Source: a virus. Taken from it: a DNA stretch of 40,216 nt. The stretch spans positions 1 through 40,216 of the IMG/VR virus record IMGVR_UViG_3300025840_000078. One strand, 5' to 3'. The notes beneath the pieces are model-generated. The model did not search any database and was not told where the DNA came from. It was given only the letters and a program-made list of their open reading frames with translations. Position 1 is the stretch's first letter. Each line of letters opens with the position of its first letter. The translations under genes were made by a program, and so were the position numbers. Below are positions 15,205 to 21,570 of this stretch, in pieces.

Positions 15205-15428
15205 CTGTTTTGTCGCGGTAAAAAGTTTAATTTCATCGCTTCAGCCTCTATCTTGTTTTTAATAATAGGGGATATAAATTTACGTATATCCTCTAGTTCA
15301 ACATCATTCTCCTCGCATATATGAATGACCGCATCCATGTACGAAGACTTATGATCTTTTACGGCTTGCTCGATTAGTTTTCCGAACTCGCTTTTTGTTA
15401 GAAACTTTTTCTCGGGTTCCGTCTGCAT
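15192..15428 (-). CDS. 33: Late transcription coactivator gp33-like
   Basis: A 78-residue protein; T4 gp33 is 112. Residues 12-75 align well with T4 gp33: IEQAVKDHKSSYMDAVIHIC against MVEEFGMSYLEATTAFLEEN, then EDIRKFISPIIKNKIEAEAM and NFLPRQNSL. gp33 replaces region 4 of sigma at the beta flap and connects polymerase to the sliding clamp with gp55 at TATAAATA promoters. The C-terminal hydrophobic clamp-binding tail of T4 gp33 is reduced to SLPI here, as I recall for cyanophage forms. The start overlaps the upstream gene by 80 bases and the gene lies beside gp32, as in T4. Confidence 0.8.
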   Translation of the reverse strand: MQTEPEKKFLTKSEFGKLIEQAVKDHKSSYMDAVIHICEENDVELEDIRKFISPIIKNKIEAEAMKLNFLPRQNSLPI

Positions 15429-15963
15429 ATTTATCTAGTTCCATTTCTTGAGTGTACACTGCGCCGATGTCTGGATAGTAAACCCCAATAGTACGTTTTG
15501 GTGTACCATCAGAATAGTATGCCATTTTGACACAGTTCATTTTGATTTTGTTTTGCTTTGCGCTGCCATATCGATGATCCAACCAAAGACCGTCTTGTAG
15601 GTATTTGTTTAGATTAAAGATATAAGTTTCCGTATCCCAATATAGTTGACGAATTTTAGGATCTTTATCCTGACCTGCTTGCTTACCCAGACCGGATAAT
15701 AGTTCTTTCTGTTCTTTCAACCAACCCTTTACCTTTTTAGGGCTCAGAGGATGATCATCAGGTAAATCGCGGATCGATTCATGTAAGGATAAATTTTTGG
15801 ATGGACCACGAGCCTTTCGAGCCTTTTCCATTCTTTTTCTTAGAACTTCCTTTTGCTCTTCAGTTAAGGGTTTACGCTTACGCTTAGGCTTGATAGCCTT
15901 GGTTTCCATTCCAAGCATTTCCTTGGCAGCTTCACGCCGTTTGATAGTTCTTGATGATGCCAT
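15349..15963 (-). CDS. Conserved gp33-neighbour protein, function unknown
   Basis: A 204-residue, very basic protein. Residues 1-55 are Lys/Arg-rich (AIKPKRKRKPLTEEQKEVLR, KRMEKARKARGPSK). The central part (IRQLYWDTETYIFNLNKYLQ, then WLDHRYGSAKQNKIKMNCV and IGVYYPDIGAVY) recalls a conserved hypothetical family placed next to gp33 in cyanophages. The C-terminus is again basic. Nucleic-acid binding is likely from charge, but no domain is known to me. The last 80 bases overlap the gp33 start in another frame, an unusually long overlap that suggests coupled translation with gp33. Confidence 0.75.
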   Translation of the reverse strand: MASSRTIKRREAAKEMLGMETKAIKPKRKRKPLTEEQKEVLRKRMEKARKARGPSKNLSLHESIRDLPDDHPLSPKKVKGWLKEQKELLSGLGKQAGQDKDPKIRQLYWDTETYIFNLNKYLQDGLWLDHRYGSAKQNKIKMNCVKMAYYSDGTPKRTIGVYYPDIGAVYTQEMELDKYADGTREKVSNKKRVRKTNRASRKRS

Positions 15964-15969
15964 AATATA

Positions 15970-16173
15970 TTACTCATCTAGACTTAGTATTTCAATTTCA
16001 CCATTTTCATCCCGTTGCCAGCGGATCATATTGTGCTGTATCAAGTATTTAATTGTACTATCCACTGTTAAATTAACGTCTCTTTCAGAGTATAGTTTAC
16101 CAATCATAAACGTGCATCCACATGCAGCTGCGAATAGGATCCACATAATAATATCGGGTGAAAGTCCAAACAT
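15970..16173 (-). CDS. Small single-pass membrane protein
   Basis: A 67-residue protein. Residues 6-24 (PDIIMWILFAAACGCTFMIG) form one transmembrane helix, followed by a polar C-terminal domain (STIKYLIQHNMIRWQRDENG) that looks like a small winged or helical unit. AAGGAG lies before the ATG with suitable spacing. A late-like CATAAATA motif is 20 bases upstream. The family is recurrent in marine T4-like phages near gp33, but its function is unknown to me. Confidence 0.75.
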   Translation of the reverse strand: MFGLSPDIIMWILFAAACGCTFMIGKLYSERDVNLTVDSTIKYLIQHNMIRWQRDENGEIEILSLDE

Positions 16174-16192
16174 ATATATCTCCTTATCCTGC

Positions 16193-16200
16193 TATTTATG
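16193..16200 (-). promoter_or_regulatory. Possible late promoter (CATAAATA)
   Basis: The minus strand reads CATAAATA, one base from the late consensus; the predicted start is near 16186, with the small membrane-protein ATG at 16173. The motif contains the stop codon of the upstream gene, which adds coding constraint, so chance is possible. Confidence 0.4.
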
Positions 16201-16441
16201 CGCAAGTAAAAGAGATAACATTTTCGACCCTATAGGATCTCCATCCTTCCTTATTAATATCCCATGCAGCAACAATGTCTAGATTAGGCTTGGATTCCTT
16301 CTCGGACTTTGTAGTTGGGATCTTATCAGACATTAAGGTACAGGTCATATCGCGTTCCTCACCATTAGTCTTTTTAAATATGACCCGACAGACGTTTTCA
16401 CGTAGCTGCCCAATCATATATTCACGAGTCAGTTTTTCCAC
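16196..16441 (-). CDS. DUF2693-like SH3-type small protein (GTG start)
   Basis: I choose GTG 16441 (81 residues) because GAGGAGAA sits seven bases upstream; an ATG at 16477 gives 12 extra residues without a ribosome-binding site. The pattern NVCRVIFKKTNGEERDMTCT, then DIVAAWDINKEGWRSYRVEN fits the DUF2693 phage family, thought to be a small beta-barrel. The function is unknown; such proteins are common in early regions of T4-like phages. It overlaps the end of the upstream gene by 20 bases. Confidence 0.7.
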   Translation of the reverse strand: MEKLTREYMIGQLRENVCRVIFKKTNGEERDMTCTLMSDKIPTTKSEKESKPNLDIVAAWDINKEGWRSYRVENVISFTCA

Positions 16442-16655
16442 GAAAGTTCTCCTCACATGTGGTATCGACATCTTCAAGTATCCTTCTTAAGTTATAAACA
16501 TCATATTCAAGCTTTTTGACACGATCCATAAAAGCTGATATTTTCGATGATTGCTCATGCAATCTCATTTCAATTTGGTTGTACTTACTCATAGTAGTGT
16601 CCCTATTAACTGCTTCATAACACGGATAACCCTTCTCATATACAGGTGCTATCAT
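16422..16655 (-). CDS. Small coiled-coil protein
   Basis: A 77-residue protein. From Met22 on (MSKYNQIEMRLHEQSSKISA, then FMDRVKKLEYDVYNLRRILE) it is a heptad-type coiled coil, similar in style to SlyX. The ATG at 16655 overlaps the stop of the small membrane-protein gene (ATGA), which supports that start. Initiation at Met22 (16592) is an alternative. No function is visible. Confidence 0.65.
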   Translation of the reverse strand: MIAPVYEKGYPCYEAVNRDTTMSKYNQIEMRLHEQSSKISAFMDRVKKLEYDVYNLRRILEDVDTTCEENFRGKTDS

Positions 16656-16786
16656 TTACTAAGCACCCTCATACAGGTTAGTATGGAATTCTCTTCAAGA
16701 CAATCCGACCACACATGAACTGTGTACCAACCAAGCAATCCTAAAAGAATTAAGACCCCAAAGATCTTAATCCCAGTCGTTGTCAT
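16652..16786 (-). CDS. Small membrane protein, 44 residues
   Basis: ATG 16786 to TGA 16652. The N-terminal half (TTTGIKIFGVLILLGLLGWY) is a transmembrane helix or signal anchor, followed by a short polar tail with two cysteines. It starts 20 bases inside the upstream gene and ends in an ATGA overlap with the coiled-coil gene, so it fills the only gap in this operon. The ribosome-binding site is weak. It is probably real because of the tiling and the coherent hydrophobic segment. Confidence 0.6.
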   Translation of the reverse strand: MTTTGIKIFGVLILLGLLGWYTVHVWSDCLEENSILTCMRVLSK

Positions 16787-17015
16787 ATCTAGTTGTTTCA
16801 TAGAACGTTTCTCCATAGTATTGTTTAGCGTACTTAGGAGCGTCAGTCCACTGGTAGATATTGGATTCCTTGGGAATCTCGATGTCCTTCTTTTTAGGCT
16901 TGACGGACTTTAGTACACGAGAGGATTTCTTGCGAAGCTTAGCCATTTTGTTTTTACGGTCTGCAATCTCTTTGATAAGAGCAATGCGTTCGTCGTAGGT
17001 AGTAGCAACTTTCAT
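16767..17015 (-). CDS. Small basic hypothetical protein, first gene of an early operon
   Basis: An 82-residue protein: an N-terminal helix (MKVATTYDERIALIKEIADR), then a Lys-rich segment (KNKMAKLRKKSSRVLKSVKP), then an aromatic, acidic end (YGETFYETTRYDNDWD). AAAGGAG precedes the ATG. It lies directly behind one of the best G-tract promoters. The family is unknown; small basic early proteins of lytic phages often act on host machinery, but nothing here shows that. Confidence 0.75.
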   Translation of the reverse strand: MKVATTYDERIALIKEIADRKNKMAKLRKKSSRVLKSVKPKKKDIEIPKESNIYQWTDAPKYAKQYYGETFYETTRYDNDWD

Positions 17016-17038
17016 AATATATCTCCTTTGATACTACT

Positions 17039-17067
17039 AATATAAGGGTTCCAAACTGATTTGTAAA
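17039..17067 (-). promoter_or_regulatory. G-tract promoter (TTTACA-N17-TATATT)
   Basis: The minus strand has GGGGG, then TTTACA (17067-17062), 17 bases, then TATATT (17044-17039). The sequence between and after (AACCCTTATATTAGTAGTAT) is shared almost letter for letter with the promoter of the glycan operon at 32621-32649, which points to a common regulator or recent duplication. Confidence 0.85.
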
Positions 17068-17093
17068 CCCCCGCCCCCCTAACTTTTTTCAAT

Positions 17094-17294
17094 TTATTTT
17101 CTTTTTTCAATATATCTTTTCCAATCCTGGCGTTCAAACCAATAAGGATCTTTATTAAATAATTCAGTTTCAATCTGAGCTTCTTTCTCAGTTCGGCATA
17201 CCGACTGAAGGATTGTACGGCCTACGTAAATGCCCCAGAGAATTTCACCCCTGCGTTCGAAGGGGCGATATGTATAATCTTTGTGCTTCAACAT
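17094..17294 (-). CDS. Hypothetical protein, 66 residues
   Basis: Start placed at ATG 17294, where GTGGAG ends five bases upstream and the preceding gene's TAA is two bases away. A longer frame to 17468 would overlap the upstream gene by 170 bases and code for an implausible Met-rich stretch. The sequence has FERRGEILWGIYVGRTILQS and RQDWKRYIEKRK, with many aromatic and charged residues. No domain is recognised. Confidence 0.65.
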   Translation of the reverse strand: MLKHKDYTYRPFERRGEILWGIYVGRTILQSVCRTEKEAQIETELFNKDPYWFERQDWKRYIEKRK

Positions 17295-17295
17295 T

Positions 17296-17604
17296 TTACT
17301 CCACATCCACATTAACATCATGACGACTATGACCATCAACGATAAAGCCAGGTGAGCAAGGGCAAGAGCAGCCAGCATATTGGCTCCAACGAACCTTGGT
17401 ATCAGCAGGTAAACCCATTGCTTCCAATACACCGGGAATGATCTCTTTCTTGTAAACAGTATGTTCACGCTGTTTCCGGTTCATCAAGTTATCAATGATT
17501 GATTCCCCTTGGGGCCAAACATAGATGCGAGTTTGCTTAGAGTACTCTCTCCAAGAATAAGTATCGCGTTCTTTGATTTCGATGTTTTTTACTTTAATAC
17601 GCAT
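17296..17604 (-). CDS. Cys-rich hypothetical protein (CxCxC motif)
   Basis: A 102-residue protein. The N-terminal half is beta/alpha and basic. The C-terminal part has KVRWSQYAGCSCPCSPGFIV, with Cys-x-Cys-x-Cys in a motif I associate with small conserved phage proteins of unknown function; a metal site is plausible. It ends with His/Asp-rich GHSRHDVNVDVE. Its ATG overlaps the TAA of the upstream gene (TAATG). Redox or metal function is inferred only from the cysteines. Confidence 0.7.
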   Translation of the reverse strand: MRIKVKNIEIKERDTYSWREYSKQTRIYVWPQGESIIDNLMNRKQREHTVYKKEIIPGVLEAMGLPADTKVRWSQYAGCSCPCSPGFIVDGHSRHDVNVDVE

Positions 17605-17921
17605 TATGCTACCTCCTTGAATCCTACCATTGCGACTCTGTATTCTGTTCCGTTGATTTCCATCCGATCACCCATTGAGGTAGAACGAAGGCCTAAACCA
17701 TCTTCACGTTCAATAAGAACCTCTACGTCATCGTTAGCGTCTGCGCCAATCTTCTTAGACCAGCTACCCATTAAATTGTTTGTATAACGGAATGCATACT
17801 CAAGCTGTTCCTCAACAGCGTGGTTAGAAAGGTCAGTTACATCAACCAAAGCTACGGGCGTAAAGCCTTCTACGTCGCCCGTGATTTCATTGCGTTCCAT
17901 ATGCTTGACGATGATTTTCAT
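17604..17921 (-). CDS. Hypothetical early protein, 105 residues
   Basis: Start at ATG 17921, behind AAAAGGAG and the promoter at 17946-17974; the frame stays open to 17999, but that extension contains the promoter. Sequence MKIIVKHMERNEITGDVEGF, then VALVDVTDLSNHAVEEQLEY and GDRMEINGTEYRVAMVGF. It is a compact alpha/beta protein with no cysteine and no known motif. First of a three-gene operon with the Cys-rich protein. Confidence 0.75.
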   Translation of the reverse strand: MKIIVKHMERNEITGDVEGFTPVALVDVTDLSNHAVEEQLEYAFRYTNNLMGSWSKKIGADANDDVEVLIEREDGLGLRSTSMGDRMEINGTEYRVAMVGFKEVA

Positions 17922-17945
17922 AATGTATCTCCTTTTGATAGTACT

Positions 17946-17974
17946 AATATAAGTGCTATTCGCAAGAAAGTAAA
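17946..17974 (-). promoter_or_regulatory. G-tract promoter (TTTACT-N17-TATATT)
   Basis: The minus strand has GGGGGA, then TTTACT (17974-17969), 17 bases, TATATT (17951-17946), with AGTACTATC after it. About 25 bases separate the -10 from the ATG at 17921, with a strong ribosome-binding site between. Confidence 0.8.
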
Positions 17975-18029
17975 TCCCCCTCCCCCCAACTTTTTTCATT
18001 TTTTTCGAATATTATTTCCTATGTGACAT

Positions 18030-18272
18030 TTAAGTCACTTTGGTTACATTCTTTTCTAGCACATAGGTTCCCTCTGGAAGATTAAAAGCTTTCATAAGCT
18101 TATAATACATTTCAGGCTTCATCGTAACCACATCAAACATTTGGGTCTTTTCATTCCACTGTCGAATGTGACAGTAGTCATCATAAAGAAAAGCTTGAAT
18201 ATCTTCAAGCTCTCCTGTGTCGTCGAGTATTGTGATCGCAGTTTCGTCTAGATCAAATTCGATTGTAATCAT
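18030..18272 (-). CDS. Hypothetical protein, 80 residues
   Basis: An acidic, small protein (ITIEFDLDETAITILDDTGE, then AFLYDDYCHIRQWNEKTQMF, then EMYYKLMKAFNLPEGTYVLE). Its ATG overlaps the stop of the 48-residue basic protein (ATGA). No recognised domain. It lies at the end of a unit that begins at or above 19438. Confidence 0.65.
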   Translation of the reverse strand: MITIEFDLDETAITILDDTGELEDIQAFLYDDYCHIRQWNEKTQMFDVVTMKPEMYYKLMKAFNLPEGTYVLEKNVTKVT

Positions 18273-18415
18273 ACTGATTTTTTCTTTCTCATTCGTCGGA
18301 GTTTAGCAAAAAGATTTAAAGTTCGTTCTGTTACAATATTCTTCCTTTGACGTCTACGTTGGCGAGCGGATTCTGATTTTAACATACGTTCTGATCTACT
18401 TTTATCTTTTACCAT
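18269..18415 (-). CDS. Small, very basic protein, 48 residues
   Basis: ATG 18415 with AAGGAGGAATAA upstream, the strongest ribosome-binding site in this block. The protein has about 20 Lys/Arg (SESARQRRRQRKNIVTERTL, then AKLRRMRKKKSV). Nucleic-acid binding or host-directed activity is possible from charge alone. It ends in an ATGA overlap with the next gene and would otherwise leave a 157-base gap. Confidence 0.65.
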   Translation of the reverse strand: MVKDKSRSERMLKSESARQRRRQRKNIVTERTLNLFAKLRRMRKKKSV

Positions 18416-18429
18416 TTATTCCTCCTTTA

Positions 18430-18876
18430 TTATTCCCAAATTTGATTGCGGGATTCTAGTATACCCCATTCCTCCTCTAATCTTTTAGCTAAATCATCCT
18501 CGACAAAATAGTCATCGGGATAATCTGATAGGTCGGACAATTTTTTATTTTCGCCTTCTTCATATATACCCGCAAAGTCTAATCCTTCTTCATAATAAGA
18601 ACCAGTAATAGACCATCCTTTTTCAGTTAGAGTCTCATATAGTTCAATGGGGGGTTCCCACGCGCTTGAGAAAGATACAGATATACCACTTTCAATTGGC
18701 TCCCACCAAACATCATGGGCTTCTCTATACTGCCAGCTTTCGTCGATGCCACGTAAGAATCCAATTGGGCTACCGAAGCTATCTTGCTCGAGCCCTTCTA
18801 ATCTTTCTATTAAATCGTTTGCTACTTCTGAATCATGATGAGTCATGTCTAAATTATTCATACACCAATTAGGCAT
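18430..18876 (-). CDS. Api92/YubB-type ferredoxin-fold protein
   Basis: A 148-residue protein beginning MPNWCMNNLDMTH, the typical start of the Api92-like/YubB family found in phages and plasmids. It is followed by the expected ISVSFSSAWEPPIELYETL and GWSITGSYYEEGLDFAGIYE. The fold is ferredoxin-like with a conserved Trp/Cys start; the function of the family is unknown. It overlaps the upstream gene by eight bases. Confidence 0.75.
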   Translation of the reverse strand: MPNWCMNNLDMTHHDSEVANDLIERLEGLEQDSFGSPIGFLRGIDESWQYREAHDVWWEPIESGISVSFSSAWEPPIELYETLTEKGWSITGSYYEEGLDFAGIYEEGENKKLSDLSDYPDDYFVEDDLAKRLEEEWGILESRNQIWE

Positions 18877-19438
18877 AAGCTATCTCCTTCACATTAAACC
18901 ATTCTGGAATAGAACGGCCTTTCCAATCCATAGAGAACCTGTCCTGCTTAGTCTGATAGAAAGCACGATAAGACCCAACAGGATCAGATGGGTTAATACA
19001 TTCTGGTGCTGCACCCATCGCAAGCTTGAATGGGGTAAGCGGACCTTGTGGAATATTTTTAGGCGGCGTCTTTAGAATCTCACCAAGAGCATCGAACGAA
19101 CCGTGGGTCTTACCATAACGATATACAAATTCGTCGTGCAAAGCCACAAAGTGTTCGTAGTGCCAGTTGTAGTTAGCAACCGATTCCATAGACCAAACAG
19201 TGCAAGGGTGTGTATAGTGTACTGCTTTGTATAGGATGGATTCACGTGGTTCGTCTAGTTCCCAGTATTTGACCATGGTCTTGCCGGACTTCGACGGTTT
19301 ACGGGTTTCTGTACCATCCAACATACGGTGAACAGTAGAAAGCATCTGTGCAGATTCTAGCGGCATTTTGACAATGTGCTTGTCGCACTGTAGCTGTGCT
19401 GCACGGATTGGGTTTTCATCAAGTATGAAAATATTCAT
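18869..19438 (-). CDS. Conserved phage protein (CDKHIVKM family), function unknown
   Basis: A 189-residue protein with hallmark segments MNIFILDENPIRAAQLQCDK, KHIVKMPLESAQMLSTVHR, YKAVHYTHPCTVWSMESVAN and HDEFVYRYGKTHGS. The family is widespread in T4-like and other phages. Conserved Cys/Asp/His/Lys suggests an enzyme. Some annotations call relatives pyrimidine-dimer glycosylases, but I see no similarity to T4 DenV and do not support that. Own promoter with TAGAAT at 19459-19464; AGGAG before the ATG. Confidence 0.75.
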   Translation of the reverse strand: MNIFILDENPIRAAQLQCDKHIVKMPLESAQMLSTVHRMLDGTETRKPSKSGKTMVKYWELDEPRESILYKAVHYTHPCTVWSMESVANYNWHYEHFVALHDEFVYRYGKTHGSFDALGEILKTPPKNIPQGPLTPFKLAMGAAPECINPSDPVGSYRAFYQTKQDRFSMDWKGRSIPEWFNVKEIAYA

Positions 19439-19458
19439 AATAATCTCCTATAGAAACT

Positions 19459-19487
19459 ATTCTATTTTATTTTACGTCGATTGTAAA
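19459..19487 (-). promoter_or_regulatory. Promoter TTTACA-N17-TAGAAT
   Basis: The minus strand reads TAGGG then TTTACA (19487-19482), 17 bases, TAGAAT (19464-19459). It lies inside the 3' end of the upstream small gene and about 20 bases before the 189-residue gene. Confidence 0.7.
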
Positions 19488-19677
19488 CCCTAAAATGACG
19501 TTCGCATGCAATTTTTGCTTGCTTGTTATCCCACTTAAATGTATTAGCGATTTCACTTTCAATCTTTTCTTTCGACTGATCCTTTCCGTCCCAAGTCTGT
19601 ACTAGGGACCAGATCAGCTTGTCGATCTGTATCCAGTTCCAATCTTTCTTCTCTGAGCTTCCTAAGGATCCACTCAT
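19462..19677 (-). CDS. Hypothetical protein, 71 residues
   Basis: Start at ATG 19677, with AGGAG seven bases upstream; an earlier in-frame ATG at 19698 lacks a site. Helical, Trp-rich protein (KKDWNWIQIDKLIWSLVQTW, then KEKIESEIANTFKWDNKQAK, ending HFRVYNRRKIK). It resembles a small helical DNA-binding or adaptor fold, but no family is recognised. It carries the next promoter in its 3' end. Confidence 0.6.
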   Translation of the reverse strand: MSGSLGSSEKKDWNWIQIDKLIWSLVQTWDGKDQSKEKIESEIANTFKWDNKQAKIACERHFRVYNRRKIK

Positions 19678-19705
19678 GGTATCTCTCCTGTTTTTCATAT
19701 GTCAT
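19559..19705 (-). CDS. Possible overlapping small gene, 48 residues
   Basis: An ATG at 19705 with GGGAG six bases upstream opens MTYEKQERYHEWILRKLREE, then RLELDTDRQADLVPSTDL, ending at TGA 19559. It shares 119 bases with the 71-residue gene in another frame. The N-terminal helix looks natural and the site is good, but only one of the two frames may be real. Confidence 0.3.
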   Translation of the reverse strand: MTYEKQERYHEWILRKLREERLELDTDRQADLVPSTDLGRKGSVERKD

Positions 19706-19707
19706 CG

Positions 19708-19735
19708 TTTACTCCCGGTTTTTCATAAATATAAT
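19708..19735 (+). promoter_or_regulatory. Promoter for the plus-strand EF-hand gene
   Basis: TTTACT (19708-19713), 16 bases, TATAAT (19730-19735) on the plus strand. An overlapping CATAAATA (19724-19731) resembles the late motif with one mismatch, so the gene may be read early and late. The start would lie just before the ribosome-binding site GGAGG at 19749. Confidence 0.65.
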
Positions 19736-19758
19736 AGCACAAAGGAATGGAGGAATAT

Positions 19759-20127
19759 ATGGCCGCAAAGACACTTCAGCCAGATTCAATCTTTGCCCAT
19801 CTGGATGCAGATGGTGACGGGGTAATTACCGATGAGGAAATGGCCCGCGCAAAGGAAATTGCTGAATTTGAGCATAAGCGTAAAATGCAAGAAAATGAAG
19901 ATAAAAAGGAAGACCAGATTAGAGCAATGGCTTGGTTTGCATTATGGGGGATGCTCCTATACCCTGCGACCATACTGATTACTTCCCTTCTTGGTTTAGA
20001 TCAAGCTGCTGGACTAATTAGTGATATAGCCCCAACTTATTTCGTAGCCATAGCCGGTTTGGTTGCTGCGTTCTTTGGCGCTCAAGCTTACTCTAAGGGT
20101 AAGAACGGAAGCGCCAAAGAAGGTTAA
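19759..20127 (+). CDS. EF-hand membrane protein, two transmembrane helices
   Basis: Start at ATG 19759 (122 residues), with GGAGG five bases upstream; an ATG at 19747 contains that site and is less likely. Residues 16-27 are a complete EF-hand loop (DADGDGVITDEE: Asp16, Asp18, Asp20, Val22, Thr24, Glu27). A charged helix follows (30-53), then TM1 57-80 (WFALWGMLLYPATILITSLL) and TM2 92-111 (PTYFVAIAGLVAAFFGAQAY), and a Lys-rich end. It is alone on the plus strand among minus-strand genes, and its stop overlaps the SNase stop by four bases. The arrangement suggests a calcium-responsive or divalent-cation-stabilised membrane protein, possibly holin-like; this is inference. Confidence 0.8.
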   Translation: MAAKTLQPDSIFAHLDADGDGVITDEEMARAKEIAEFEHKRKMQENEDKKEDQIRAMAWFALWGMLLYPATILITSLLGLDQAAGLISDIAPTYFVAIAGLVAAFFGAQAYSKGKNGSAKEG

Positions 20128-20597
20128 CCTTTCATTTGCTGAACAGCTTCGTCGTAGTCCGCTTGGGCTACGACACCTTCCCTTAGGAGCCTCTCACGAT
20201 TTTTCATATGAGCTTCTTGGGTCTCTTCTTTACTTCCACCAAAGTAAGGAACACAATGACCTTCTTCAATCATAATTTCTGTAACTAAGCGACCGTCAGC
20301 AGCACGGAAGTCGCCAAGGATACGACCAAACTTACCCTTCATATCAATACCATCCTTATCTTCTGACGTGATAAGCTTGGCATCTTTTTCTAGCAAAGAG
20401 TAAAGTCTTTCCTTTGCAGCAAGACCAAATAGTTTTTCTACCTTATCAGATGTACGACTTTCTGGGGTATCAATACCCATAATACGCACTCTTTCATCCT
20501 TTAGTTGGATTTTAAATCCTAGATCAATGTCTACATCTACTGTGTCACCATCAACTACCTTAACAACCGTTACGTCATACTCATTCTGCTGGCTCAT
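20124..20597 (-). CDS. Staphylococcal-nuclease-type thermonuclease (SNase)
   Basis: A 157-residue OB-fold nuclease. Active-site residues are complete: VDGDT (Asp16 and Asp18, calcium), RIMGIDTPE (Arg38, Asp43, Glu46) and KFGRILG (Arg92), matching Arg35/Asp40/Glu43/Arg87 of the S. aureus enzyme. There is no signal peptide, so it would act in the cytoplasm, perhaps on host DNA or RNA. AGGAG precedes the ATG. GATAAATA at 20643-20636, a late-like motif with one mismatch, is upstream. Convergent with the EF-hand gene, which also suggests calcium as a possible shared theme. Confidence 0.9.
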   Translation of the reverse strand: MSQQNEYDVTVVKVVDGDTVDVDIDLGFKIQLKDERVRIMGIDTPESRTSDKVEKLFGLAAKERLYSLLEKDAKLITSEDKDGIDMKGKFGRILGDFRAADGRLVTEIMIEEGHCVPYFGGSKEETQEAHMKNRERLLREGVVAQADYDEAVQQMKG

Positions 20598-20633
20598 GGG
20601 TTTCTCCTCATGTTATTATTATTGCGAGTCGAA

Positions 20634-20855
20634 CTATTTATCGGTTTCCAATGGCCAATCCGATACGGTCAGGAATTCTTGCTTAAGAGTTCTCCATGCT
20701 CTACCATTTATGAACATGGCGGTTCTGACAGGGGTTTCTATCTCATTCAACATCAACCAGACAGCTTTTCTATATTCTTTCTCTAGGTCCTTATCTATGA
20801 ACCTAATAAACATAAGGTTTGTTTGGGCCATAAATTTTAGATACTCGGTTATCAT
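20634..20855 (-). CDS. Hypothetical protein, 73 residues
   Basis: Start at ATG 20855, overlapping the upstream TGA (ATGA); the open frame extends to 20930, but that part lies inside the upstream gene. Helical protein (MITEYLKFMAQTNLMFIRFI, then DLEKEYRKAVWLMLNEIETP, then WRTLKQEFLTVSDWP). It may form a pair with the tail-anchored protein upstream. No family is recognised. Confidence 0.65.
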   Translation of the reverse strand: MITEYLKFMAQTNLMFIRFIDKDLEKEYRKAVWLMLNEIETPVRTAMFINGRAWRTLKQEFLTVSDWPLETDK

Positions 20856-21316
20856 CCTGTTGTAGCTAACCAAATTACAACACCCATTATACCTACACCT
20901 AGTAAAAAGACGAAGATGCCTAAACCCCATTCCATTATACTTTGTTTAAGCTCTTCCTTACGGTATATTTCTTCTTTCTGAGATTTCCGCATTTCTGCTT
21001 CAATAGAGAGTATTTCATCCCAAGCTGAAGGACCGTAGTAAAGAGAAATATACGAACGGAGTTCCTCTCTCATATTCTCGGCTTTTTTCTTATGCATCCA
21101 GACTTCCATAGCACTTGACTGGACACCACCACCTAAGGCTTTATACCATGGGGGCTTATCAGCTTTTTGAGAGGCATAATCAAGATCGCTGATAGCTTTA
21201 GCCCACTGGCCAAGCTGCGATCCCATATCTTGAATATCTTTTCCGGTGGCTATCGCGCTTTTAATTCCATTATATGCAGTAGTAGCCAGCCCTATTGCAG
21301 TGACTGGATCTATCAT
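20852..21316 (-). CDS. Membrane-anchored late protein, function unknown
   Basis: Start at ATG 21316, with AAAGGAG seven bases upstream (154 residues). The N-terminus is helical and Ala/Gly-rich (MIDPVTAIGLATTAYNGIKS), followed by amphipathic helices (EVWMHKKKAENMREELRSYI). A C-terminal transmembrane helix (IMEWGLGIFVFLLGVGIMGV) ends near the terminus, so it would be tail-anchored. An exact TATAAATA promoter lies 23 bases upstream, making it a late gene. Late expression of a tail-anchored protein fits lysis, envelope remodelling or a minor virion protein; none can be chosen. Confidence 0.75.
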   Translation of the reverse strand: MIDPVTAIGLATTAYNGIKSAIATGKDIQDMGSQLGQWAKAISDLDYASQKADKPPWYKALGGGVQSSAMEVWMHKKKAENMREELRSYISLYYGPSAWDEILSIEAEMRKSQKEEIYRKEELKQSIMEWGLGIFVFLLGVGIMGVVIWLATTG

Positions 21317-21338
21317 AATTTCTCCTTTGTTCACTGCA

Positions 21339-21346
21339 TATTTATA
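21339..21346 (-). promoter_or_regulatory. T4-type late promoter
   Basis: The minus strand reads TATAAATA exactly, about 23 bases before ATG 21316 and after the stop of the preceding small gene. Third exact match in the window; it marks the membrane-protein pair 20634-21316 as late. Confidence 0.75.
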
Positions 21347-21372
21347 AAATAAAGCTTATTGATCTACGTAAC

Positions 21373-21570
21373 TTATAATGATTTCTTAGGAAGTTCTATC
21401 CTCATACATATAGCTTGCATATTAACCGGAAAATGTCCATTACCTAATCCAACTTCACTGCTTAACTTTTCCCGTTCAACAAAACAATCTATGTGGGTCT
21501 CAAACACACCATTGCCTACAGTCATAATCTGGCCATCCCAATATGTCATGAACACTAATAACCAAGCCAT
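21373..21570 (-). CDS. Small protein with N-terminal hydrophobic segment
   Basis: A 65-residue protein: MAWLLVFMTYWDGQIMTVGN, then FETHIDCFVEREKLSSEVGL, with two cysteines (Cys29 and one near 55). The start is short and hydrophobic and could be a signal or anchor. The ATG overlaps the upstream TAA (TAATG). Family unknown; small exported Cys proteins of this style are common in marine T4-like phages. Confidence 0.6.
   Translation of the reverse strand: MAWLLVFMTYWDGQIMTVGNGVFETHIDCFVEREKLSSEVGLGNGHFPVNMQAICMRIELPKKSL

Noticed and set aside
15428-15436. GATAAATA-like motif before gp33
   Set aside because: It touches the gp33 start codon and leaves no leader.
17295-17468. Upstream extension of the 66-residue gene
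   Set aside because: It would overlap the Cys-rich gene by 170 bases and code a Met/Trp-rich stretch; ATG 17294 has a proper ribosome-binding site.
18869-19438. Pyrimidine-dimer glycosylase (DenV) for the 189-residue protein
   Set aside because: No similarity to T4 DenV can be seen; the CDKHIVKM family has no established function I can name.
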